A model generated the notes under the pieces. It was not told the origin of the DNA. It searched no databases and saw only the letters and a program-made list of their open reading frames with translations. A DNA stretch of 64,000 nucleotides from contig OY720097.1 of assembly GCA_963082875.1 (NCBI GenBank), positions 11,850,501 to 11,914,500 of the forward strand. Direction: 5' to 3'. The DNA comes from Corella eumyota. Taxonomy: Eukaryota > Chordata > Ascidiacea > Phlebobranchia > Corellidae. Below are positions 1 through 9,900 of this stretch, one piece after another; position 1 is the stretch's first letter; each line of letters opens with the position of its first letter. A program made the translations under genes and the position numbers.

Positions 1-2153
1 GTTTGATAAATCCTTTTGAATAAGGCCATTCAACTAAAAAAACAATTGTATGTAAAAAAAATTATCAAACTTTTTATTTGCAGTTAAAATAAATGACCTG
101 GCTTACAGTTAAAACATTTCTACCATTTCTTGCTTCAATATTCCTTTCATTTATTAATTCTTTTGCATCTCTACACAATTGTTGACAACTAGAATAATCA
201 GCAAGCCTAAATTTAACAAACAAAATTAAATTAACAAAAAATTTATTTAAATAAAGTAACATTTAAATATTATCATTAAACAAAAACGTTTTTTTTAATA
301 CATTGGGAAAAATGTTGCATTGTATATTAAGCTAAATTTTCCAGTAGACCTAAGGTCACAGCCATTAGCTTACAACAAAAAAATATATAAGCCAAGTAAG
401 TCAATAATTTTTAAAAAGGTTTAATCAAAATAGTCAGTGATATCAACATCTGGGTTAAGAAGTGAATCACCCAAGTAACCAATGTCTGTTTCATTTAAAA
501 TTAAATTTTCAAACGTCTCTTCTAGGTCAGTTTCACCAATTAAAACTGCTCCTTGCATTCTTCCATTTAACATCACAACTTTAATATATTCAACTGAAGG
601 ATTGGTTCGCACTAAAAACTCTAGATTTTTGTCTGTTTTGTCCATATCCTGAGCATTGTAACGACCTAAAAGGCAGACTTTTTTGTCAAAAAAATTAGTC
701 ATGTGTGCAAAAAGATCAAAACAAATGTCCGTTGTCACATCTTCTTTGGGATGCTGCTGGTGCTCGGTCATACACCTTGCAGCAAAAATTCCCATCTGTC
801 TAGCCTGTGTCCATAACCTCATTTGAAACCAATGAGGAGATTTTGGCCACTGTGTGGTGCTACACACATCTCCTGCTGCATAAATATTCGAAACACCAAT
901 AACTCTCATGTTTTGATCAATTTCTACACCACCATTTTCGTCATTTAAAATCACACAAGAGCAACTTTTAAAAATGTCGATGTTAGGTGTTACACCTGTT
1001 GCACTAACAATTAAATCACACCCAATTGCCTCACCGTTGCTAAGTTCAACAAACAATGGCCAATTTTCTTTATTAGTAAGATTATTTTTAACCACGAAAT
1101 CAGAATTAGGATTGTGAATTGCTTTTACTTCACAATCATATTGAACTTGAACATTTCCGCAGTTGCTGTGCATTCCTTTTAATTCCAATGATTCATGCCA
1201 ATCCGGACCTAAAGCTCCACCTTTTTCTGAGCCTATAACAAAGGTGTCTTTTTCATTTGATGATAAGCTATAGTTCATTCGCTTAACTGCGTTTAATTTC
1301 CCAGGCACTTCCCCAAGATGGGATTTTTTCAAAAACGGTAAAAAGAACTCTGCAGCACCTGGGTCAAAAAATACTTGTCCGATAGATTTATCTCGAATAA
1401 CCCAAACAATTTCACAGTTTTTTACTTGAAATACTAGTTCAGTTGCAATTCCGCCGTTGCCAATTATGACAACTTTTTGGCAACCTTTTAATCGTTCGTC
1501 AAGATCCTTAGCAGTAGCGGTATCTCTAATGCCTATCACATGTCTATTATCAGGAAAGACAAGCTTGGGTTTAGCCCCTGTACAAACACACAGTTTATCA
1601 AAACCGACAAAACCCTTGTTAGTACACACCCTGTTATTTAAATGATCAATTTTCATAACTTGACAGTGTTCAACATGGAAGTTACTATCCAATTGTTTAG
1701 AAAAATCTTCTAGTGGTAGTTCTTGTACGTCAAACGAAGTAAGAGTTCTTGAGTAGTCTTTGACATTGCGCACAGATTTAATTAATGGTGACGATGACAA
1801 AATAATTATTTTAGAATTTGGGGAATAGGAGCGTATAGCTTCAGCACAAGAAACACCAGCTATACCACCCCCAACAATTACAAATCTTGTATCCATTTTA
1901 AAAATTGTAAAAAAAAACTTTATATAAAAAAACAATAAATAGGTTAACAAGATTTTAAAATTATCTCGTAGAGTTAAAGACTTATGGTCTCATGAAACAC
2001 TTGAGCAAATAACTTGTCAATGTACATACTATTTCATTTGATCCTAGACTGGCTAAATAGGTTAAATATCATATAAAATATTCTTAAATTTGCATTTAGT
2101 TTCTAACACAAATAGGCCCCCAGCTCCTTTAACACTTACCAAGAATCTGGCAT
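1..2153 (-). CDS. STX8: Syntaxin-8-like SNARE, first three coding exons (partial)
   Basis: Three exons can be joined in phase on the minus strand: 2140-2153 (start codon at 2153, ends MPDSW split across a GTAAGT donor), 107-206 (acceptor TTTAG, donor GTAAGC) and 1-33, which runs off the left edge. The joined peptide begins MPDSWLADYSSCQ, goes on with LCRDAKELINERN, and ends NVLTLNGLIQKDLSN. This resembles my recollection of the start of vertebrate syntaxin 8 (MAPDPW, then an STCQ helix with QQRN). That protein is a Qc-SNARE of late endosome fusion. The N-terminal helical region is visible; the SNARE motif and tail anchor would lie outside the window. Intron 1 is about 1.9 kb and contains the whole PYROXD1 gene. 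The assignment rests on about 50 residues, so the family is probable rather than certain. Any 5' untranslated exon is unknown. Confidence 0.6.
421..1896 (-). CDS. PYROXD1: PYROXD1-like pyridine nucleotide-disulphide oxidoreductase, single exon
   Basis: A 491-residue protein in one uninterrupted exon. The N-terminal FAD-binding Rossmann motif VIVGGGIAGVSCAE is at residues 6-19, a second dinucleotide (NAD(P)H) fold motif VVIIGNGGIA is at 142-151, and the C-terminal FAD motif IYAAGD is at about 338-343. The ATP-like SPLIKSV segment near residue 36 and the overall length fit PYROXD1, a class I disulphide oxidoreductase family member that lacks the usual redox-active Cys pair. In vertebrates it is a nuclear/cytosolic reductase that protects the tRNA ligase complex. 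I chose the start at 1896 because the upstream in-frame ATG at 1950 only adds AT-rich, low-complexity residues before the FAD fold. It lies wholly inside intron 1 of the syntaxin-8-like gene on the same strand. Lack of introns in an intron-dense region suggests a retroposed copy. Confidence 0.85.
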   Translation of the reverse strand: MDTRFVIVGGGIAGVSCAEAIRSYSPNSKIIILSSSPLIKSVRNVKDYSRTLTSFDVQELPLEDFSKQLDSNFHVEHCQVMKIDHLNNRVCTNKGFVGFDKLCVCTGAKPKLVFPDNRHVIGIRDTATAKDLDERLKGCQKVVIIGNGGIATELVFQVKNCEIVWVIRDKSIGQVFFDPGAAEFFLPFLKKSHLGEVPGKLNAVKRMNYSLSSNEKDTFVIGSEKGGALGPDWHESLELKGMHSNCGNVQVQYDCEVKAIHNPNSDFVVKNNLTNKENWPLFVELSNGEAIGCDLIVSATGVTPNIDIFKSCSCVILNDENGGVEIDQNMRVIGVSNIYAAGDVCSTTQWPKSPHWFQMRLWTQARQMGIFAARCMTEHQQHPKEDVTTDICFDLFAHMTNFFDKKVCLLGRYNAQDMDKTDKNLEFLVRTNPSVEYIKVVMLNGRMQGAVLIGETDLEETFENLILNETDIGYLGDSLLNPDVDITDYFD

Positions 2154-2800
2154 ATCAGATTTGCAACAAAACTGAAATAGTTCTAGAAATTGACGTAGAT
2201 TTTCATTTGTTCTCTTTCGGTACTTCAGTATTCATTTGTTTACAAAAATTGATTCCCGGTTGCGCAATCACGTGCGTGTGTACTCAGCCATATCCAAAGT
2301 AAATAAGTAATTTAACCAATTGAACCAGATTGTAACATTATTTTTCTAAATTATGGACTTTAGAAGGTATAGAAAAAAAGCACTAAATAATGTATTACAG
2401 GTATAGGAAAAAGGCCCGAAAAAGTGTATGTGTAGGTATAGGAAAAAAGCACGAATACTTTGATTTAGAGAAATTCCTTTCTTCTAAAGCTATGACCTGC
2501 TAAAGCAACGACATAACCGGTTTTAAATTTTTTTAAACGATGTTTAAAATTAAGATTGCGGACTAACCACAGCACAAAAATTAATAAATTTAGAACTTTT
2601 CGGTTTTTCTTAAAATATATTATTAGTCGTATGTAAAATAAACTATTTTTTAATTGATCACAAACGTATTAAAATCCTAAAATGTAGATGTCCAATATCT
2701 TTATTTTACCTATTTTATTTTTTATAATTAATATGCATAAAATAGATATCATTTATTGCCTAACAAAGTATGTTAATGTTTTACTACTACACGGCTATTG
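2154..2800. other. Intergenic between the LeuDH-type gene and the syntaxin-8-like start
   Basis: AT-rich. It probably contains the promoter and 5' UTR of the syntaxin-8-like gene and the 3' UTR of the dehydrogenase (both minus strand). Apart from the short repeat at 2366-2455, I see nothing else in it. Confidence 0.5.
2366..2455. repeat. Three spaced copies of a ~20-bp motif
   Basis: The motif GGTATAGGAAAAAAGCACGA (with one to three changes) occurs at about 2366, 2400 and 2435, a period of about 34 bp. Its function is unknown. Confidence 0.6.
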
Positions 2801-5645
2801 TTATTGCTCGACCCAACCGGAATCGACTAAAGTTTTTATAATAGTTAAAGACCGGTGACCCCAAATCGGATGATTCTGTAAAGATAATTGATCGGCTAAC
2901 TTTGCTGCAGCTTCAGATGCGGTAATACCTTGATCACGGGATTTGAATAAAATTTCAAGAACAACTTTATAAACCTAAAATAAATTTTAATGTTTTGAAT
3001 TACAAGGCTGCGGTGTTGACTTTATAATTCTACTGATACTTTTTTAACATCCTTTTTTAAATTTAGTTGAGTAATTTTTTAAATATATGCCGACAAGCAT
3101 GGTAAATAATCTAGTTAAGGGCATCACTCTTCCCCAAATGCCTATATCCAAAAAAGTAAAGAGTGTTGGTGAAATAGAGTTATGGACATGGTTAAAGAAA
3201 ACTACCCTATTAATTTAAATAAAAGCATTACCCTCATGCAAGTTAGCAAATGTTATTATAATAAAAAACAGACTTGCAAGTAAAATTTTGAACAAACCCC
3301 ACACATTATTTTAATTTTAAAAAATGTTCTGCAAAGTTATAAGATTTTTTGACTTACAGAATTATCCCAATCTCTTCCCAAATGCTGTTCAAAATAGGGA
3401 TCATCGGGAATCGAACCGTACACTTCGTTTGCACAATTTACGATACCCATTCGATTTGCCACAAAGTCGACCACATAAGTCATTCCTCGTTTTTCTATTT
3501 CAAGGTTATCACTTGGAGTTGCCAATTGATTGTTTGCAGCACCACAGATAATAGGAGCCTGTATTTTTGGAATGGTCTCTTGTGATAATATCTAAACAAA
3601 TATAAATTAGTTAAAAAATACTTATAAGTTAATAATGGTAAGGAGACCTAGGCTTAAAAGTTTTTATTGATTAAAATTAAGTATAAGTTATCAATGGTTA
3701 AAAATGGTTTATAGGTTTTCAACTTACTGCCCCAAGAGCACAAGGTGACAAAATATCGCATGGTTCGTACAAAATACTTAGGTCCCCCAGTTTACTCTTT
3801 CTTATCTTAACATTTTTCTGAAATTCAAAATAACAAAGTTAAATATGTTCTATAAAACTTTATTCAATACATTTTATATCTTTTTCAGGAAATGTTCAAA
3901 ACTCATACAGCATTTTTATATTTCTCAGATGCATTTTGAATGGTATCTTCGTTGCAGTCGCTGGCTAATATTGAACCGATATTTTTTTCCAACAGCTCGT
4001 CAATAATAAAAGAAGCAACATTTCCACAGCCCTAAAAAATGTTTTCCAACAAAAATCAATTTTGTATTTGTTATCGATTATTTCTTATTTGTATTTTTAA
4101 TTTTTAGTTAACTAACTTGTAGGACAACTTTTTTTCCTTCTAAATTTCCCATTTGTCTAAAATCTAGCGCTGCTTCCATAGCACTGACCACTCCTTTACC
4201 GGTGGCTTGACTAGGATTTCCAGAACCACCTGCAATTAAATAAATGTATAATAAATCGTAGTTGTGCAATAAAAATATTAAAATCCACGCTTAAGATAAC
4301 TTGCCAAATTTGGGCGAAATACATGTAACAAATCGACTGGTTTTAAATATGTGATCAATATCCTCGACTGTTAAACCAACATCTTCCGCTCCAACTAAAA
4401 ACATTTGAATTTGTAATTTTATTTTAAAAGCTTTAAGATTAAAAAAAAAGAAACTATTGAAATTCGACTTACTGTAACATCCACGCAATGACGTAAGAAA
4501 ATCCCCATAATCGAGAAATACCTTTTCACGCACTTTCGGGTTTTTGTGATCTTCCGGCATTTGCACCAGCCCCTTTCCTCCCCCTGCCCATAAACCAGCA
4601 AGGGATGATTTATGGCCCATTCCCTAAAAGACATATTTAGGTATGAATAACAACAAAATATATACACTTTAGCATTACGAGTGTAGAAATATTTAATTGA
4701 AAGTACATTTATTGTTTTTGTGTTATCTGTAAAAAAAATTAATTGGGATTTTACTTATACAATATAATTAGTTATTTAGCATGTGACTTACGGTGCTTAG
4801 TCGAAGACCGTCTTCAAAATATTCTTTCATGTTATTATATTTCCACATACGAACTCCACCACACTGAAAACAACATAAATTTCAATTAAATATGATTTTA
4901 TAACATGCATTTAACAACATTTTGTGGAGTATCTGTATTTTGCAGAAATATATTAAAATGCCGAGTAATCGTGATTTTATTTTTTGAAACAAATTTTTGA
5001 TTTTAAATTGTAGACAAACCACTTTATTTAAATAAATTGAAAGTTCAATGTTATAACAAGGCACACATGAAATTAAGTGTTATGACCCTGAACCCTTCTG
5101 TTTAAACATTGCCACGTGTGCACAACATTAACTTACTGCTTGGCCTCTATTTGTTTTCCAAATAAAAGCGCTTATCAAAGCCCCCGAGCGTTTTCCAATT
5201 TCAACAAACACTCCTTCGTGTTCACGGTAGTTAAAATCATTTTGAAAGTGATTCGATATAGTAGTTAACGAATTATCAGATACGTTTGGTGCTTGCTTTT
5301 CTTGGTCATACACCATAAACATCCGTCTTCGCCCTATGGAACACATAATTAACAATACTACCCTTAAAATTGTGACTAAACTACCTTGAAATTTAAAGTA
5401 ACCTGTTTTTTGCAATGTTTCCTTAAATTCATCAGGAGATAAATTCAAAATGCTGCTGGTTGACTGATTTCGGCCAGCTAATAAAACAAAGTCTTGATTA
5501 AAGTCACAAACAATTTCTCAAAAATTTAGTCCTTTTAGTAACTAACAACTTTTTGTTTTTAAAATAATAATGGTAATTCTTTTTTATTTGCTTACTTACC
5601 ATAAATACGGTTTGCAATACGCGAAAACCGACCTAAAAACACCAT
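2801..5645 (-). CDS. Leucine/phenylalanine-dehydrogenase-type amino acid dehydrogenase
   Basis: Exons: 5600-5645, 5385-5477, 5137-5333, 4792-4863, 4473-4623, 4305-4394, 4117-4229, 3909-4031, 3728-3817, 3358-3591, 2801-2974, giving 460 residues. It follows bacterial leucine dehydrogenase block by block: RGQACGGVRMW (about 127-137), GMGHKSSLAG and AGGGKG with the two active-site lysines (about K141 and K153), AEDVGLTVEDID with the catalytic Asp, FGGSGNPSQATGKGV, the NAD-binding GCGNVA (about 255-260), CDILSPCALGAV, and CGAANNQLA. The family removes the amino group of leucine, valine or phenylalanine using NAD+. The last 60 residues extend past the usual end and include a helical WGHRSLTIIKTLVDSGWV segment. 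The first residues (MVFLGRFSRIANRIYAGRNQ) are basic and could be a mitochondrial presequence. Intron 6 uses a GC donor. Substrate cannot be read from sequence. Confidence 0.85.
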
Positions 5646-6974
5646 GCTATAATTTAGGCTCAAAAACTGTCAAAAGAAATCACAAATTTAGCTCATAAAA
5701 ACCTGACGAAATAAAAAAGGCGTGACATTTATTAACCAATAGAGAGAAACGTTAAAAACGCCGGCTCTAAAGACTAGCGATCAGATCATTAAAAGGTCAC
5801 GATTTTTCTTGCGTGATAAAGTGGCTCAAAATATCCTTTTTAAACTTAGTCTAGCGTGTCACCATCTAGGCCTTTTAAACAGCAGTTAGAGAATAAAAAT
5901 GACCCTTAAACTTCTATCTTTATATTTCTTTGCAAATGGTAACTGACATCAATTCGCTTAGCCTTGCATTTATTTAAATATTGCGGCCCTTCATAAAAGC
6001 TTTGTATACACAGTTACTGAAACACAATGAAGTGCTTTTAAACAATACTTGTGTCTATTTCAAGTTAATGCTACTGGACTGGTATATTAAGCTGTGCTAC
6101 GTTTTAATAATAATTGTCATTTAGATTATTAAATTGTCACGATTTATCAATACTGAGAAAATGATGTCATAAATTATAAAATCAATTTTGTAACAATCGA
6201 AAACACGCGCCTTCATGAAGCTCGGGTTTCAGCTTATTATACACGCGGATTGTTATTAATAATAACAACACAATTTTAATTCTTGCCTGACTTGCTGTTA
6301 TATAGTTAACTCGATTTTTTTCGAAAAAAATCTAGTTTACCTTGTAACAATGATATTTATAAAAAAAAGTATAAACACATTGATAAAAGAAAAAAATCTC
6401 CTTTTAACTTCTTTAGCCTAATATTGGTTTTGAGCATAAAAGGGTAATTTAAATTTATTGTATATCGCAAGCAAAATACGAAAACGAAAGTTAAATATAT
6501 TTATATGTTATCTTATAAAATAAGCTTTTTGGTTACAATTTTTGTTACAGTTTAATGTAAAATACTTTTGGTTTATAGTTGATTTAACTTTTAGTAATTT
6601 TTTTATCGTTCTTAAATGTTGTATATTAGTGGTTAAAGTAATTTTTTGTGCAAATTAAACTTGTATCTTTTGTATATATTTTGGTTACCTGGCATTTGTT
6701 ACGCTCAAATAGTTTTTCCTTTACAATTTTATATTAATTTATAATTAAATAATATAATACCTAATTGGTTTAAAAGAAAAAATCGTATATCTTAAATTAA
6801 GCATATCGTATCACTATGGATATAAAGTGCTGTTTTAATTTAAATTATTTATTATAGTTAGTTTTTTGTTGCCTAGAATTACTAAATTAAGTAGCCCAAC
6901 AGGGTAACATTAGTTAAGTTTCGAATTAGTTGAATTTAAAATATAAATATTTTTAGTTGATTTTTAAAGCACAA
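5646..6974. other. Divergent intergenic region, dehydrogenase and glutamate receptor
   Basis: About 1.3 kb of AT-rich DNA between two genes that are read away from each other, so it should hold both promoters. I see no coding exon, RNA gene or clear repeat. Confidence 0.5.
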
Positions 6975-9900
6975 ATGTTGTTTCTTAATGTTGTTCTGTT
7001 AATTTTGTGTTTACCTATAGTTCGGTCAACAAAAACTCTTCTTCGTTTTGGTAAGTATGTTAAAAATATTTTACCCTTTAGAAATCTTGCCATAAAATGG
7101 TGTTTTTAGCCCATTTTTTATTTATATGTTGGTTAAATTTAATACTTTATTATAGGACACTACGTGTTATTATATTTAAAGTTAATTAAACTAATTAGTC
7201 CATATTTGTATTAAAAAAGCTGTATACTACGATTCAACCAATCGCGGGGCAATTTCTAATTTAATAGAAACCACGCTAACACAATACCCTCATAGACATG
7301 GAATAGATGATGAATATGCCTTCGACGTGGTAATGTATTACCAGGACGTTATTGACGATTTTGCAGGTAAACTTATTTTTCTTATTCGTTTACTAAAATT
7401 TAAAACAAAGGTTCGTGTTTGTTATAAAAGTTAAATATATTTTTTGTAGAAATACTAGAGCACAATCAGTTTACAGCTGTTATTGTTGCATCGCGTAAAA
7501 TAGACTGCGAAGCACTTGGGCCTTACTTTATGGCAATTCCGTTCTTTTACGTCACTGGGTCGTCGAGATCATGTGATGAAGACTTAACCTATAACAGGTG
7601 ATCATAATTTAAAGCTATAGTGTGACATTGGTGCAGCTCGAACCCGAAACCGTTCGACCCGTAGTTTGTTGCCATGACACTACCGAAAAATTAAATATTC
7701 TCTACATTTTTTGGGCCAGAATAATGTATATGATACCACCTGACGGATCACTTATGTCTGCTTTATTTCAAGCCGTTGAGCAATATCAGTGGAACTCAGC
7801 CGGTGTACTCTATGATGAAAACGACGGTATTTAAATTTATTAAAACATACCTTTTTCGAAAAAAACAACTCCAGTTTTGCCTAACCATTTTATGATAAGT
7901 AGAATATATTTTAACATATATTTAACCAGCAAAACCATAACAGAGGTCCAGTTCACATTTCAAGACATCCAAGCCACAAGAGAAAATGGTTTGGATTTTG
8001 TTGCATTTAAAGCAGGTCGAGGAGAAAAAAGTATCCGCAGGACTTTAGTTCAAGCTAGGAGAAAGGGCTTGAGGTAAACTTTAAAAAAAAATTTAAAAAA
8101 AAAATTATTAATAAGACTAATGGTTAGTTTGATTTTAACACTTTATTGTTAACTTGATAATAAAACTATAAACCGTTGGTATTAATTTCTTACATTATTA
8201 AAAGGTTAAAAAAATGCAAAATACATTTTTCCCTATATTAAAATATAGAAGTTGTTTTTTAAATATTTATTTATAGAACTTACGTCTTGGTAAGCTCGTA
8301 CACAAGACTTATTAGTATTATGGAGGTGGCAAGAAAACTAGAACTATCAACGTCTAATTATCATTGGTTTATTCCAAATGCGGTAAGAATTTCAAAATTA
8401 AAACAGTTTTTAATTTCGTAAACTTAGTTTTATGCATGTTTATGCATTTTTTTAGCTTTTAAACCCACAAGTTCTACATCAATTCTTGCAAGATGGTGTA
8501 CGGATAACGTTTCTTCACAGCCGCTTGGTGACGCCACTTACATTGGAAGTTGTGGCGCAATATCCAGAACTTACCACAGACGGGGTTTTACTTTTTCGGA
8601 AAATTGTTGAATCGTTGGTTCGCATAAGTGCTAGAAAAATGACTGAAGCTTGCAAACAAGCTTTTCATACGTCAAAAGAATGTCTTCCACATCAGATGTA
8701 CCAAGGCGAAATGGTAATTTTTATAACTTTAACGAACGGGGTATATAAATCACTTAATGCTTCATGCAAGTCATAAAATGATATTTTTACTTGTTCAAGT
8801 TTTTATAATTATTTTAATTATTTAGATGTTGTTTTGTGGGGTAAATGTGGAGAGAGATCATTTACCTTTTAACTTTACCTCCGAGCCAGTCATTTTTAAG
8901 CCAAGCTCATTGTATGTGGAACCAACATCTGCACCACATATGAGCAGTGTAGAAGCACCATCAGGGCACAACGGCCACAAACGTAGTATAAACGAGAATT
9001 CGACAAGTAATGTGGAGATGATGTCAACTACACTAAGTGGTCATGAACATGAAGCTATGACATCTGGTACTAGTCATGTTGGCATGACTACATCAACGAC
9101 TCCAGCTGGACATGGACATGTTGGCATGACTACATCAACGACTCCAGCGGGCCACGGACATGTTGGCATGACTCCATCAACGACTCCAGCTGGCCATGGA
9201 CATGTTGGCATGACTACATCAACGACTCCGGCTGGCCATGGACATGTTGGCATGACTACATCAACGACTCCAGCTGGCCATGGACATGTTGGCATGACTA
9301 CATCAACGACTCCAGCTGGCCACGGACATGTTGGCATAACTACATCAACGACTCCAGGTGGACATGGACATGTTGGCATGACTACATCAACGACTCCAGC
9401 TGGCCACGGACATGTTGGCATGACTACAAGTACGACTTCTGATGAACATGGACATGGTGATGAAGGAACCACATCAAGCAATTCTGAAAAATGTTTGATA
9501 CTTAATATACCTCCCACCGATGTAAACCCACCCATATTAAATGAAGGGAAAGATGAAGAGGAAGAGGGTCATGGGGCACACGGAAAAGAGGAAGAAGAAG
9601 AAGAGAGTCATGAATCTGGCGGCCATGACCATTCCCACAGCGCAACGTTTGAAATAGTTACCTCTTTTGATCCGTGCCCATTTGACTCAAAATATGCTTG
9701 GGTAAAAAAATTAATTTATTAGATATATAAGAAATTCTTTAATGTGAATCGTTATTCAGTAAATGAGTTATTGTTCTTATCAGAATTACAACAAAACGTC
9801 ATGCAGTGGACAACTTTTTAATTCGTTCGACGTCATAGACTCTAATGTAGTTCATACCATTGAACATATACACGCCCTTGACGAAAGTGGGGCTACGGTT

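Noticed and set aside
74-262. Start codon at 262 for a short hydrophobic protein
   Set aside because: The first residues are translated intron. An acceptor at 207-208 and the in-phase upstream exon at 2140-2153 explain the frame better.
7622-7719. Receptor exon 4 beginning at 7622
   Set aside because: This stretch matches a repeat at 62.7 kb. The acceptor at 7718-7719 keeps phase and gives the expected receptor sequence.
9074-9535. Open frame of ~150 codons on the minus strand
   Set aside because: It is the antisense of the 42-bp coding minisatellite; its periodic Cys/Pro/Val pattern is a by-product.
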